Numbered from the stretch's first letter, positions 33,804-42,440 are shown. The stretch: DNA of 64,000 bases from Solibaculum_A intestinale (GCF_040096205.1 NZ_JBBMFD010000001.1:372001-436000); one strand, 5' to 3'. Translations and numbers: made by a program. Notes: generated by a model from the letters alone, not told the origin.

Positions 33804-35432
33804 TTAATACATGCCGCCCATACCGGGGTTGGGAGCGGCCGGAACCGGGTTTTCTTCCTTCTTGTCGGCAACCAGGGACTCGGTGGTGAGCACCATAGCC
33901 GCGACGGAAGCCGCGTTCTCCATCGCGGAACGGGTGACCTTGGTCGGGTCGACGATGCCGGCGGAAATCATATCGGAATATTCTTCCTTGAGGGCGTCGT
34001 AGCCGTAGTTCACCTTGCCGCTGGAGACGATCTTATCCACAATGACCGAGCCTTCCACGCCCGCATTGGCCGCAATCTGGCGCATGGGGGCTTCCAGGGA
34101 CTTCAGGACGATCTTCGCGCCCGTCTTCTCGTCGCCGTCGAGCTCGTCGACAACCTTGCTCACCGCCGGAATGGCGTTGAGCAGGGCCACGCCGCCGCCG
34201 GCTACAATGCCTTCCTCTACCGCAGCCTTGGTGGCGGAAAGGGCATCCTCAATACGCAGCTTCTTTTCCTTCATTTCGATCTCGGTAGCAGCGCCGACCT
34301 TGATGACGGCTACGCCGCCGGCCAGCTTCGCCAGACGCTCCTGGAGCTTCTCGCGGTCGAAGTCCGAAGTGGAGACCTCGATCTGGGAACGGATCTGGCC
34401 CACCCGCGCCTTGATCTCTTCGGAATTGCCGGCGCCGTCGACGATGATGGTGTTCTCCTTCTGCACCTTGACCTGACGGGCGCGGCCCAGCTGAGCCATG
34501 TCGGCGTCCTTGAGCTCCAGGCCCAGATCGGAGGAAATCACGGTGCCGCCGGTGAGGATGGCGATATCCTGGAGCATCTCCTTGCGGCGGTCGCCAAAGC
34601 CGGGAGCCTTGACGGCGACGCAGGTGAAAGTGCCGCGCAGCTTGTTGACAAGCAGCGTGGCCAGCGCTTCGCCTTCCACGTCCTCGGCGATGATGACCAG
34701 CTTCTTGCCCGACTGCACGATTTTCTCCAGCAGCGGCAGGATATCCTGGATGTTGGAAATCTTCTTATCGGTGATCAGGATGTAAGCGTCGTCGATGATC
34801 GCTTCCATCTTGTCGGTATCGGTGCACATATAGGGAGAGATGTAGCCGCGGTCAAACTGCATGCCCTCGACCACCTCGGAATAGGTCTCGGCAGTCTTGG
34901 ACTCTTCCACGGTGATGACGCCGTCGGCGGAAACCTTCTCCATCGCTTCCGCAATCAGCTTGCCAATGAACTCGTCGCCAGCGGAAATGGTGGCGACGCG
35001 GGCAATGTCCTCACTGCCGGAAACCTTCTTGGAGTTGGACACAACCGCGTCAATGGCCGCCTTGGAGGCCTTCTGGATGCCGCGGCGCACGATCATGGGG
35101 TTGGCGCCGGCCGCAACGTTCTTCATACCCTCGCCGATCAGAGACTGGGCCAGAAGGGTGGCGGTGGTGGTGCCGTCGCCGGCCACGTCGTTTGTTTTGG
35201 TGGCGACTTCCTTGACCAGCTGCGCGCCCATGTTTTCAAAGGCGTCGTCAAGCTCAATTTCCTTGGCGATGGTCACGCCGTCGTTGGTGATGAGGGGGGC
35301 GCCGAACTTCTTGTCGAGCACCACGTTTCTGCCGCGGGGGCCCAGGGTGATCTTCACCGTGTCCGCCAGCTTATCGATACCGGCCTGCAACGCCTTGCGG
35401 GCGTCTACGCCGTAGAGAATTTCCTTTGCCAT
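33804..35432 (-). CDS. groL: Chaperonin GroEL
   Basis: The 60-kDa chaperonin that folds proteins in a cage with GroES. Typical features are the N-terminal MAKEILYGVDARKALQ, the DGTTTATLLAQ ATP-site segment, and the C-terminal GMGGMY tail. It has 542 residues from the ATG at 35432, which lies behind GGGAGG. The second gene of the CIRCE-controlled pair. All expected motifs are present. Confidence 0.99.
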   Translation of the reverse strand: MAKEILYGVDARKALQAGIDKLADTVKITLGPRGRNVVLDKKFGAPLITNDGVTIAKEIELDDAFENMGAQLVKEVATKTNDVAGDGTTTATLLAQSLIGEGMKNVAAGANPMIVRRGIQKASKAAIDAVVSNSKKVSGSEDIARVATISAGDEFIGKLIAEAMEKVSADGVITVEESKTAETYSEVVEGMQFDRGYISPYMCTDTDKMEAIIDDAYILITDKKISNIQDILPLLEKIVQSGKKLVIIAEDVEGEALATLLVNKLRGTFTCVAVKAPGFGDRRKEMLQDIAILTGGTVISSDLGLELKDADMAQLGRARQVKVQKENTIIVDGAGNSEEIKARVGQIRSQIEVSTSDFDREKLQERLAKLAGGVAVIKVGAATEIEMKEKKLRIEDALSATKAAVEEGIVAGGGVALLNAIPAVSKVVDELDGDEKTGAKIVLKSLEAPMRQIAANAGVEGSVIVDKIVSSGKVNYGYDALKEEYSDMISAGIVDPTKVTRSAMENAASVAAMVLTTESLVADKKEENPVPAAPNPGMGGMY

Positions 35433-35480
35433 AATCAAATTACCTCCCGTATTTCATATCATAGAACCGAAAAAGCGATC

Positions 35481-35765
35481 TTATTCCACAACCGCCAGGA
35501 TGTCGGACTGACGCACGATGATGACTTCCTCGCCGTCCACCTTGACCTCGGTGCCGGAATACTTGCTGGTGATGACCTTATCGCCGACCTTTACCGTCAT
35601 CTGCACTTCCTTGCCGTCTACCAAACCGCCCGGACCAACGGCCAGCACAGTGGCAACCTGGGGCTTTTCCTTGGCGGAGCCGGCCAGCACGATGCCGCTC
35701 TTGGTGGTTTCCTCGGCTTCCTCCATCTTGATGACCACTCTGTCGGAAAGAGGCTTGATTGTCAT
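35481..35765 (-). CDS. groS: Co-chaperonin GroES
   Basis: The 94-residue co-chaperonin lid. The start MTIKPLSDRVVIKMEEAEE and the mobile loop TTKSGIVLAGSAKEKP are typical, as is VGDKVITSKYSGTEVKV. The start codon has GGGAGG 8 bases before it. It precedes groL by 48 bases and is controlled by the CIRCE element just upstream. Confidence 0.99.
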   Translation of the reverse strand: MTIKPLSDRVVIKMEEAEETTKSGIVLAGSAKEKPQVATVLAVGPGGLVDGKEVQMTVKVGDKVITSKYSGTEVKVDGEEVIIVRQSDILAVVE

Positions 35766-35798
35766 TTCTATTCCTCCCTGATAAATTAATAACTCAGT

Positions 35799-35825
35799 TT
35801 AGCACTCTCTATCTTTGAGTGCTAA
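35799..35825 (-). promoter_or_regulatory. CIRCE element, binding site of the heat-shock repressor HrcA
   Basis: A perfect inverted repeat: TTAGCACTC (35799-35807), a 9-base spacer, GAGTGCTAA (35817-35825). It lies between the promoter and groS and matches the canonical CIRCE consensus. Confidence 0.98.
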
Positions 35826-35829
35826 AACT

Positions 35830-35858
35830 ATTGTAATCATATCGCTTGGAAAAATCAA
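35830..35858 (-). promoter_or_regulatory. Sigma-A promoter of groES-groEL
   Basis: TTGATT (35853-35858), 17 bases, TACAAT (35830-35835), just upstream of the CIRCE element. HrcA binding would block elongation or initiation here. Confidence 0.8.
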
Positions 35859-35920
35859 GTACTATTTTTAGAAAATTTAGCACTTCACAAATTGTTTACA
35901 AACGTCCAGGCGAATCCCAC

Positions 35921-35987
35921 AAAAAGGAAATGCCTTCCCTGCACAGTATGGCGCATTTATGCGCCGCCCATACAGCGGAAGGCATTT
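35921..35987 (-). terminator. Terminator of the THUMP methyltransferase gene
   Basis: An 11-base-pair outer stem (35928-35938 with 35977-35987) encloses a second inner hairpin. It is followed by a pyrimidine run with five T. Confidence 0.75.
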
Positions 35988-35992
35988 TTCGC

Positions 35993-37111
35993 TTATTTGA
36001 AATACATGTAGAGCTGGCACTTGATCATGCCGTTGTAGAGCTTGCGGCGTTTATCCGCCTTGCGGCCGAAAAGAGCCTCAAAATCCTCGTGAGGGCTGAT
36101 GATATAATAACCAAACTTTTCCTTGCGGGCAAACACCTTCCCCATCTCCCGATAGAGGGTTTCCGCTTCCTTTACGTCCAGCAGCCGTTCCCCGTAGGGC
36201 GGGTTGCAGAGAATAGTGGCCTTTTCTCCGTCGTCCGAAAAGTCCCGGATGTCCCGTTTCTCCACCCGGATGCGGGAATCTACCCCGGCACGCTTGGCGT
36301 TGAGGCGGGTCAGCTCCAGGGCATGCTCGTCGATATCGTAGCCCACGGCTTCGAACTCGTTGTCCCGTATGATGCGGCTCATGGCATACTGCCGCTCCTC
36401 CTGCCAGACCTTTTGGGGAATGGCGCTCCATTTCTCCGCCGCAAAGGTCCGGTTAAGCCCCGGGGCGATGCGCATGGCGATGAGGGCGGATTCGATAAGC
36501 AGCGTCCCCGAACCGCAGAAGGGATCAATAACCCGGCTGTACCCCCGTACCCGGGCTAAGTCCGCCATCGCCGCAGCCAGGGTTTCCTTAATGGGCGCTT
36601 CGTTCGCCCGAGGGCGGTAGCCCCGCTTGTGGAGCCCTTCCCCCGAGGTATCCAGCAGGACCGAAGCCCTGTCCTTTAAAATGGAAAACTGGATTTGATG
36701 CACAGGCCCCGTCTCTTCGAACCAAGGCAGCCTATAAGCCGATTTGAGCCGTTCCACCGCCGCCTTCTTAACGATGGCCTGGCAGTCGGGTACGCTATGA
36801 AGCTTGGAGTTTAAGGACCAGCCTTTCACCGGGAAGGCGTCCTGCTTTCCAATCCACCGCTCCCAGGGCAGCGCCTTCACTCCTTCAAACAGCTCCTCAA
36901 AGGTGCGCGCCGGGAACTCGCCCAGCTGAACCTGAATGCGTTCGGCAAACCGGGAGGAAAGGTTTGCCCGGGCGAGCATGGCTTCGTCGCCGGAAAAGAG
37001 TACCTTGCCGGTATCCGGCGTTACCTCCGATGCGCCCATACGGCGCAGCTCGTCGGCCAAAACGCCCTCGATACCGAAAAGGCACGGGGCGGACATGCGA
37101 ATGGAATCCAT
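35993..37111 (-). CDS. rlmL-like: THUMP-domain class I RNA methyltransferase (RlmL-type)
   Basis: A SAM-dependent N2-guanine-type RNA methyltransferase. The N-terminal ferredoxin-like/THUMP RNA-binding region (about 1-155) is followed by a UPF0020 methyltransferase domain. Its SAM site is DPFCGSGTLLIE (about 188-199), and the catalytic motif is NPPYGERL (about 296-303). The 372-residue length matches the short RlmL-like YpsC form of Firmicutes rather than the long RlmKL fusion. The ATG at 37111 has AAAGGAGA before it. The frame is open for 88 more codons upstream, but a promoter lies there. The target base is not proven. Confidence 0.93.
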   Translation of the reverse strand: MDSIRMSAPCLFGIEGVLADELRRMGASEVTPDTGKVLFSGDEAMLARANLSSRFAERIQVQLGEFPARTFEELFEGVKALPWERWIGKQDAFPVKGWSLNSKLHSVPDCQAIVKKAAVERLKSAYRLPWFEETGPVHQIQFSILKDRASVLLDTSGEGLHKRGYRPRANEAPIKETLAAAMADLARVRGYSRVIDPFCGSGTLLIESALIAMRIAPGLNRTFAAEKWSAIPQKVWQEERQYAMSRIIRDNEFEAVGYDIDEHALELTRLNAKRAGVDSRIRVEKRDIRDFSDDGEKATILCNPPYGERLLDVKEAETLYREMGKVFARKEKFGYYIISPHEDFEALFGRKADKRRKLYNGMIKCQLYMYFK

Positions 37112-37147
37112 AGTGATCTCCTTTGTCTTAACACAGTGATTGTGCTC

Positions 37148-37176
37148 ATTATACCGCAGATGTGGGCCGAAGGCAA
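37148..37176 (-). promoter_or_regulatory. Sigma-A promoter of the THUMP methyltransferase gene
   Basis: TTGCCT (37171-37176), 17 bases, TATAAT (37148-37153) on minus. Confidence 0.75.
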
Positions 37177-37476
37177 AGAAAATTGTAAGAGCGCCTGCTT
37201 TGCCGATGTGCCGGCAAAGTAGGCCGCTCCCAATAGAAGCACAGGCCACTTCGTTTTGGCCATGCTCCTGCCGCTTTCCACCGGCGCCGCGAGTGCTGTA
37301 CCTTTGAAAAGCCTTCCCGTGCCAGGCCCCAACCCCATGCGTAACGCTCAGTCTTTTCTTCCCCCAAACGAACAAAAGTCTCTCCCGGCTCTTCTAAATG
37401 CTATCGCTTTCCAGGAGCCTCGCAGAATAGATCCGCCTTCCTTTTCAAACCGCCCCTTCCCTGGTGAATGAAAACG
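37177..37476. other. Unexplained intergenic stretch upstream of the methyltransferase promoter
   Basis: About 300 bases with no convincing gene. Two minus frames are open here, one giving a short hydrophobic piece (MAKTKWPVLLLGAAY) after a poorly spaced AGGAG. I see no tRNA or riboswitch signature, and no promoter of its own is visible by eye. It may hold a small RNA, or be a decayed gene. Confidence 0.45.
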
Positions 37477-37508
37477 CAAAAAGGCCGCGCCAAAAATGGC
37501 ACGGCCTC
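37477..37508 (-). terminator. Terminator of hpf
   Basis: A GC-rich stem (37482-37492 with about 37497-37508), with one mismatch, followed by five T on minus, about 45 bases after the hpf stop. Confidence 0.85.
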
Positions 37509-37551
37509 TATTTTATCTTAGAAACGCCCAACCCTTCTTGTCCGGCGTTCC

Positions 37552-38076
37552 TTATTCCGCTTCCGGCTCCAAAAGACCATAGTCGCCGTTCTTGCGGTGG
37601 TACACGACGTTGATCTCATTGGTGTCGGCATTCCGGAACATGAAAAACTCGTGTCCAAGCAGGTTCATCTGCAAAATGGCCTCATCCACATCGAGAGGCT
37701 TAATGGGAAGACGTTTGGTGCGCACCACCTGGTAGTCCGCCTCTTCCTCCACCGGTTCGGGATACAGGTCCTCTATGGTGCTGGCATACAGCCGTTTTTC
37801 CAACCGGGTCTTGTTCTTGCGGATCTGGCGGGCCAGGGAATCCATCACCTTATCCAGCGCTTCCTCCATTTCAAAGGCGGTTTCCTCCGCGCGGTAAACC
37901 ATACCGCCGCTGCGGATGGTGACCTCCACCGTCTGCCGGTTTTTCTCCAGCGTAACGGTCACGTTGGCCTGGGCCTCTTTCTCAAACAGACGGTCGAACT
38001 TGGAAAGCTTTTTTTCCACCCGCTCTTTGAAAGAATCCCTGAGGTTGACCTTTCTCCCAGTAATGGTAATGATCAT
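37552..38076 (-). CDS. hpf: Long-form ribosome hibernation promoting factor
   Basis: Dimerises inactive 70S ribosomes into 100S particles in stationary phase. From the ATG at 38076 (MIITITGRKVNLRDSFKERVEKKL) it has 174 residues: an N-terminal beta-alpha-beta-beta-beta-alpha domain (about 1-95) that binds 16S rRNA, a linker, and a C-terminal dimerisation domain (about 115-170) with FFMFRNADTNEINVVYHRKNG. The 12 bases upstream of the ATG form the GGAGG site, so the longer frame is not used. Confidence 0.97.
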   Translation of the reverse strand: MIITITGRKVNLRDSFKERVEKKLSKFDRLFEKEAQANVTVTLEKNRQTVEVTIRSGGMVYRAEETAFEMEEALDKVMDSLARQIRKNKTRLEKRLYASTIEDLYPEPVEEEADYQVVRTKRLPIKPLDVDEAILQMNLLGHEFFMFRNADTNEINVVYHRKNGDYGLLEPEAE

Positions 38077-38301
38077 AGTAACCTCCATTCCGCCGTCCCC
38101 TTAGAAGGTGCCGCAAAACGGAGCATACACATCCGCTTTCCCGTCCTTTTTCAGGGACATGCACATAAAGTATGATAAACCGGAATCGCTTCCGGAGTAT
38201 CTTCGGTCCTTTGCCGAATACCGTTTCGCACATCACCCCCAAATCCGGTTTGGGTCTTTCAATGGCTTTATTATACCACAGGTTATATGAAAATAAAAGG
38301 G

Positions 38302-39144
38302 CTAGATTGTGATTTTTTTGTGACGTGTCACATGACAGCCGATGTTCACCGCTACGGGAAGTCCAGCGATATGGGTGGGATAGGGCTCGATCTGTACCGC
38401 GAGAGCGGTGGTATCGCCGCCGAAGCCCTGGGGACCGATGCCCAGAGCGTTGATCCGGTGCAAAAGCTCGCGCTCCATCTCGGCATAGTAAGGATCCTCA
38501 TTTTGTTGGGACACGCTGCGGCACAATGCTTTCTTCGCCAGATACGCGCAGTACTCAAAGTCTCCCCCAATGCCGACCCCCACCACCATAGGCGGGCAGG
38601 GGTTGCTGGACGCCTGCTTTACCACCCCAATCACAAAATTGAGAATATCCTCTCTGGTGGCCGATGGGGTGAACATTTTTATGGCGCTCATGTTCTCGCT
38701 ACCAAAGCCCTTGGGCGCGGCGGTAATGGTCACCTGATCGCCCGGGACCAGGCGCAGATGCAAGATCGCAGGCGTATTGTCGCCGGTGTTCTTCCGCTTG
38801 AGCGGGTCGCTCACCACCGAGCAACGCAGAAGGCCGTCCACATAGCCCTGGCGCACCCCTTCGTTCACCGCATCCTCCAAAAGGCCGCCCGTCAGGTGCA
38901 CCTCCTGGCCCAAATCCACAAAAAGCACCGCCATCCCCGTGTCCTGGCAGATGGGGATGCGAAGCGCCTTGGCCGCCGCCAGATTCTCCACCAGGTCCTG
39001 CAGGATGCCGTTGCCCAGAGGGTCGGTCTCCTTTTTGGCACTTTCCTCGATACGGCTCACCAGATCGCAGGGGAGTTCCCGGTTTGCCTCCACAAAGAGC
39101 TGCGCCACCGCCTTGGTGATTTCCTTTACATCCAGTTCTCTCAT
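38302..39144 (-). CDS. fumA-like: Fumarate hydratase class I (or tartrate dehydratase) alpha subunit
   Basis: The iron-sulfur-binding half of the two-subunit hydro-lyase. Diagnostic are the cluster-site Cys in PICQDTGMAVLF (about 57-68), KNTGDNTPA (substrate contact), the Pro-rich NPCPPMVVGVGIGG with another Cys, and GFGGDTTALAV near the end. The 280-residue length is standard. The beta subunit is not adjacent, but encoded at 5504-6046. Its ATG overlaps the upstream amidohydrolase stop as ATGA. Whether fumarate or tartrate is the substrate cannot be told. Confidence 0.93.
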   Translation of the reverse strand: MRELDVKEITKAVAQLFVEANRELPCDLVSRIEESAKKETDPLGNGILQDLVENLAAAKALRIPICQDTGMAVLFVDLGQEVHLTGGLLEDAVNEGVRQGYVDGLLRCSVVSDPLKRKNTGDNTPAILHLRLVPGDQVTITAAPKGFGSENMSAIKMFTPSATREDILNFVIGVVKQASSNPCPPMVVGVGIGGDFEYCAYLAKKALCRSVSQQNEDPYYAEMERELLHRINALGIGPQGFGGDTTALAVQIEPYPTHIAGLPVAVNIGCHVTRHKKITI

Positions 39145-40307
39145 GCCTTAGCCACAACCTTTCCATTGACCATCACGAGCCGGGGCTTCGCCGCCAGCGT
39201 CAGCGGGTCCCCGTCAAATAGAACCAAATCCGCATCCTTGCCCACCGCAATGGAGCCCACCCGATCCCCTATTCCGCAGATACGCGCCGGGACAATGGTG
39301 ATCGCCCGAAGCGCCGCCTCCCGGTCCATTCCTTCCCGCACGGCAAGGCCCGCGCACAAGGGCAGGTACTGAATGGGAATGACCGGATGATCGGTGATGA
39401 TGGCGGTCTCCATCCCGGCGCCGGCCAGGATACCGGGATTCGCAGGGGTCAAATCCCGCAGCTCCGGCTTGGAGCGGTCGCATAAAATCGGCCCGGCCAG
39501 CACCTGCATACCCTCGGCTTTGAGCCGCTTTGCCGCCAGGTGCCCTTGGGTGCCGTGGACGATGGTATAGTTTAAATGAAACTCCTTTGCCAGCCGGATC
39601 GCGGTAAAGATATCGTCGCACCGGTGGGCATGGAAATGCGCGGGCAATTCCCCGGTCAGCACCGGCAGGAGCGCCTCGCATTTGGCGTCGTACTCCGGCT
39701 CGTCGAGCTCCTCGTCGGCCGTCGCTTCCTCCTGCTGTTTCTGGTACCGCCGGGCTTTTGAGAGCTGCTCGCGGATGAGCGCGGCAGTGGCCATTCTGGT
39801 AACCGGCGCCTGGCTTTTGCCGTGGTAGACTGTTTTTGGGTTTTCCCCCAGGGCGAACTTCATGGCCACCGGCGCCTTGACGATCATATCGTCGATGCAC
39901 ATGCCGTGGGTTTTCACCGCCGCCAGCTGCCCGCCAATGGCATTGGCGCTGCCGGGGCCGGTGACCACCGTGGTCACCCCGGCTTCCACCGCCTCGGCAA
40001 AACAGTGGTCCATAGGATTAATCGCGTCAATGCCCCTTAAATGGGGAGTCACGGGGTCGGTGTCCTCGTTGCCGTCGTCTCCTTCAAATCCAAGGCCGTC
40101 TTCCCACATGCCCAAATGGGTATGCGCGTCCACAAACCCAGGATATAGATCCGCCCCGCCGCCGTCGATGGTTTCTTCGTTTGTGCTGGGGCATTCATCC
40201 ATTGGGCCGAAGCCGGCGATAACCGTCCCCTTTGTACACAGCCAGCCGTTTTCAATCACAGGGCCTTCCATGGTGTGAATCCGTACCTGTTTGAGTATCA
40301 ATGCCAC
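39141..40307 (-). CDS. Amidohydrolase-family metalloenzyme
   Basis: A metal-dependent amidohydrolase, 388 residues. The first metal motif is VDAHTHLGMWEDG (about 59-71), with HFHAHRCDD and YTIVHGTQGH providing more His ligands, and ITDHPVIPI with the catalytic Asp near 300. The C-terminal strand carries GKDADLVLFDGDPL. It is of the imidazolonepropionase/dihydroorotase-like type. The substrate is unknown. The start is GTG at 40307; a TTG at 40301 has better spacing to AAGGAG. It is coupled to the fumarase alpha gene by a 4-base overlap. Confidence 0.88.
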   Translation of the reverse strand: MALILKQVRIHTMEGPVIENGWLCTKGTVIAGFGPMDECPSTNEETIDGGGADLYPGFVDAHTHLGMWEDGLGFEGDDGNEDTDPVTPHLRGIDAINPMDHCFAEAVEAGVTTVVTGPGSANAIGGQLAAVKTHGMCIDDMIVKAPVAMKFALGENPKTVYHGKSQAPVTRMATAALIREQLSKARRYQKQQEEATADEELDEPEYDAKCEALLPVLTGELPAHFHAHRCDDIFTAIRLAKEFHLNYTIVHGTQGHLAAKRLKAEGMQVLAGPILCDRSKPELRDLTPANPGILAGAGMETAIITDHPVIPIQYLPLCAGLAVREGMDREAALRAITIVPARICGIGDRVGSIAVGKDADLVLFDGDPLTLAAKPRLVMVNGKVVAKA

Positions 40308-40363
40308 TTCTCCTTTGCGTTGAGACTGCCGCTCCGGCCTTCCGGCTCAGAACGTTTTCATAG

Positions 40364-40393
40364 CAAAAAACGGGGTGGTCCACCACCCCGTTT
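40364..40393 (-). terminator. Terminator of the yabR gene
   Basis: A 12-base-pair stem (40368-40379 with 40382-40393) with a 2-base loop, followed on minus by a six-T run. Confidence 0.9.
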
Positions 40394-40411
40394 GAAATCC
40401 TTCCGGTTCGC

Positions 40412-40861
40412 TTACCGGGAACCTCCGCGTCTGGAAAAACCACCGCGCTTGGAATCCACGTTACGCTTCAAATCGGACATCTTCTCTTCGCTGCTCTGCT
40501 TGAATTTCGACATCATATCTTCAAATGAGGCGGGCTCGTTTCTGCTTCCTTGCCACTCGAAATTACCCGGACGGCCCGGAGAGACAAACGGCCGGCGGCC
40601 GCCGCCACGGGGTGCCGAAGGCGGCGGGTCCATTGCCTTCTTCATCGAAAGGCTGACCTTGCCTTCCTCGCTGATGCTCAGCACCTTCACCTTCACCGTC
40701 TGGTTTTCCGTCACATAGTCCCGGATTTCCTTGACATATGTGGGCGCTACCTCTGAAATGTGCACCATACCGGTCTTTCCGCCGGGAAGCTCCACAAAAG
40801 CCCCGAACTTGGTAATGCCGGTGACCTTGCCCTCCACGATTGCTCCTACCTCAAGCTGCAT
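40412..40861 (-). CDS. yabR: S1-domain RNA-binding protein (YabR type)
   Basis: A 149-residue protein with one S1 domain (about 3-73; GAIVEGKVTGITKFGAFVEL and later TVKVKVLSISEEGKVSLSM). The tail is Gly/Arg/Pro-rich and ends in an RGG-like segment, which is typical of a low-complexity RNA-binding extension. It is the last gene of the yabP-yabQ-divIC-yabR block. Its exact role is not known; YabR-type proteins bind RNA. Confidence 0.93.
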   Translation of the reverse strand: MQLEVGAIVEGKVTGITKFGAFVELPGGKTGMVHISEVAPTYVKEIRDYVTENQTVKVKVLSISEEGKVSLSMKKAMDPPPSAPRGGGRRPFVSPGRPGNFEWQGSRNEPASFEDMMSKFKQSSEEKMSDLKRNVDSKRGGFSRRGGSR

Positions 40862-40897
40862 ATACCCTAAGTTTCCTCCTTAAATTTGGCCTCTCGC

Positions 40898-41191
40898 CTA
40901 GTTGCCGTTTGCCAGGATGACCACCTGTTCATCGGAAAATACATATCCGAGCTCCCGGGCGATCCGCTCGATTTCCGCCTGGTCCTCCCCGGCGTCGATC
41001 ATGGCCTGCAGCTCCTGGTTTTTGAGGGTCTGCTCCTGGATCTGCTGGTTGACCTGGGCGAGCGATTCCTTGGAACGGCCGATGTCCATCTGAAGCTGGA
41101 CCAGCGACACCGCCACATATACGCCGAAGCCAATGCAGGCGAGCCGTAGAAGGACGCTTTTCTTTTTCTTTTTTACCGCCTTCATAGGCAT
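40898..41191 (-). CDS. divIC: Septum formation initiator (DivIC/FtsB)
   Basis: A small single-pass division protein, 97 residues: a Lys-rich cytoplasmic N-terminus, one membrane helix (about 13-33), and an extracellular leucine-zipper-like coiled coil (about 40-66), followed by a conserved ARELGYV. It forms the FtsB/FtsL/DivIB subcomplex of the divisome. It starts 4 bases after the yabQ stop. Confidence 0.92.
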   Translation of the reverse strand: MPMKAVKKKKKSVLLRLACIGFGVYVAVSLVQLQMDIGRSKESLAQVNQQIQEQTLKNQELQAMIDAGEDQAEIERIARELGYVFSDEQVVILANGN

Positions 41192-41195
41192 ATCG

Positions 41196-41732
41196 CTACC
41201 TTTCCACTTCCGATTTCTTCTCTTTTCGCTTGGGAGAGACGTTAAACAAATTATATAACAAAATACCGGTACGTTTCAAGCGGTATTTTGATGATCTAGA
41301 AAGTTTTTTCGAATTTTTTCCGGCCTTTTTCATGGCTTTTTGTATTTTTCTCCCAAGTTTCAGGAAAGGACGGAAAATCGGCTTTAAAATCTTATCCCGG
41401 ATAAAACGCAGCACGCACCGGATGGCCCGGCTGATGGCCTGCGCTGAACGCATGATCAGCCGCCCAATGGTGCCGTAATACACCATCGCTCCCAAAAGCT
41501 CCCCCACGATCAGGTACCCGCGGATTTCCCCGGCGTTGACCCCCAGGATAAACAGGAAGGTCAGCACCCCGCAGATGCACCAGTAGAGCAGGTCCTGAAA
41601 GAAAATGACGATCTTTCCCGTGGGAATCAGCGCCCGCAGGATCCGGAATACGTCGTAAAGCGCGCCGAGCCCCGCCCCGAACGCCAGCGCCAGCAGAAAG
41701 TCCATCGTCTGGTCGGCAAGGGAAATCCCCAA
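41196..41732 (-). CDS. yabQ: Spore cortex biosynthesis protein YabQ
   Basis: A membrane protein of 178 residues with about four to five membrane helices in its N-terminal half (segments MDFLLALAFGAGLGALYDVFR, FFQDLLYWCICGVLTFLFILG). The C-terminal half is rich in Lys/Arg and cytoplasmic. In Bacillus YabQ is required for cortex formation. The start is the TTG at 41732, with GAGG 8 bases before it; the GTG at 41741 abuts the site and is unlikely. It is conserved next to yabP. Confidence 0.9.
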   Translation of the reverse strand: MGISLADQTMDFLLALAFGAGLGALYDVFRILRALIPTGKIVIFFQDLLYWCICGVLTFLFILGVNAGEIRGYLIVGELLGAMVYYGTIGRLIMRSAQAISRAIRCVLRFIRDKILKPIFRPFLKLGRKIQKAMKKAGKNSKKLSRSSKYRLKRTGILLYNLFNVSPKRKEKKSEVER

Positions 41733-41780
41733 TCCGCCCACCTCTCTTCTCTTGCAAAGTCCAGCCGCGCGAATTCGCGC

Positions 41781-42071
41781 TTATTTGAAGAGACGGCCGA
41801 AAAAGCCTCCGCCGCCGGTACTGGGCTGGTCGTCGTTATAAGAGAGGCCCTGGATGTTTCCCTCCATGGTCAGCTCACCCGTCTCGATGCTCAGCTTGTT
41901 GATGTGAAGACCGGTGCCGGATACAGTAAGTTCGCCCATATCGGTAAAGACGATGATGGTTTGTTCGTCAAAGCTGTCCACGTCGGACACGCCGGATACG
42001 CTTAAGGTATGTCTATCCTCCAGGATCACATTGTGTGGAATCTTTACCTGGGGTTTCTTTTCTTCCGCCAT
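41781..42071 (-). CDS. yabP: Sporulation protein YabP
   Basis: A 96-residue protein of the YabP family (beta-rich; IPHNVILEDRHTLSVSGVSDV, then FDEQTIIVFTDMGELTVSGTGLHI). It is needed for spore formation in Bacillus. Its C-terminus is Gly-rich. It is followed by yabQ at 48 bases. It is probably expressed in the mother cell, as the family is SigE-dependent. Confidence 0.93.
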   Translation of the reverse strand: MAEEKKPQVKIPHNVILEDRHTLSVSGVSDVDSFDEQTIIVFTDMGELTVSGTGLHINKLSIETGELTMEGNIQGLSYNDDQPSTGGGGFFGRLFK

Positions 42072-42134
42072 ATCAAAAACCTCCCATAATCAGTTCGGTA
42101 ATGGATATGCGGATTTGGGGCGGCTTATGTCTTG

Positions 42135-42380
42135 TCAGTCCTCGATAATCTCATAAAGAAGACCGGCGTTTTCCTTGGTGGCGTACTCGGAGATGGAAAG
42201 GACCTTGGCCTTGAGCGGCCTCTGCCCCAGGGTAATTTCGATTAAGTCCCCCACTTTAACCTCGTAGGACGCCCGTGCGGGCACGCCGTTGACCAGCACG
42301 CGCTTGGCGTCGCAGGCTTCGTTGGCAATGGTCCTGCGCTTAATGAGCCGGGAAACCTTTAAATACTTATCCAGCCGCAT
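42135..42380 (-). CDS. rqcP: S4-domain RNA-binding protein RqcP (YabO)
   Basis: An 81-residue protein that works in ribosome-associated quality control with RqcH. From the ATG at 42380 (MRLDKYLKVSRLIKRR) it consists almost entirely of one S4 domain; AKRVLVNGVPAR and VGDLIEI are conserved. An AAGGAGG site precedes the ATG. It sits in its conserved location between hup and yabP. Confidence 0.94.
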   Translation of the reverse strand: MRLDKYLKVSRLIKRRTIANEACDAKRVLVNGVPARASYEVKVGDLIEITLGQRPLKAKVLSISEYATKENAGLLYEIIED

Positions 42381-42440
42381 AAAAGGTGCGACCTCCTTTG
42401 CATGTAATGACGCGGCCTTTGCCGCAACCTCCTGCAAAAA

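Noticed and set aside
33699..35789. Plus-strand open frame of 696 codons opposite groEL and groES
   Set aside because: Antisense to two unmistakable genes; composition is low in Lys and Glu and repetitive in Gly, Asp and Val. It also runs over the groEL terminator.
37112..37375. 88-codon N-terminal extension of the THUMP methyltransferase
   Set aside because: A TTGCCT/TATAAT promoter lies inside it, and the ATG at 37111 has a good ribosome-binding site and the family start.
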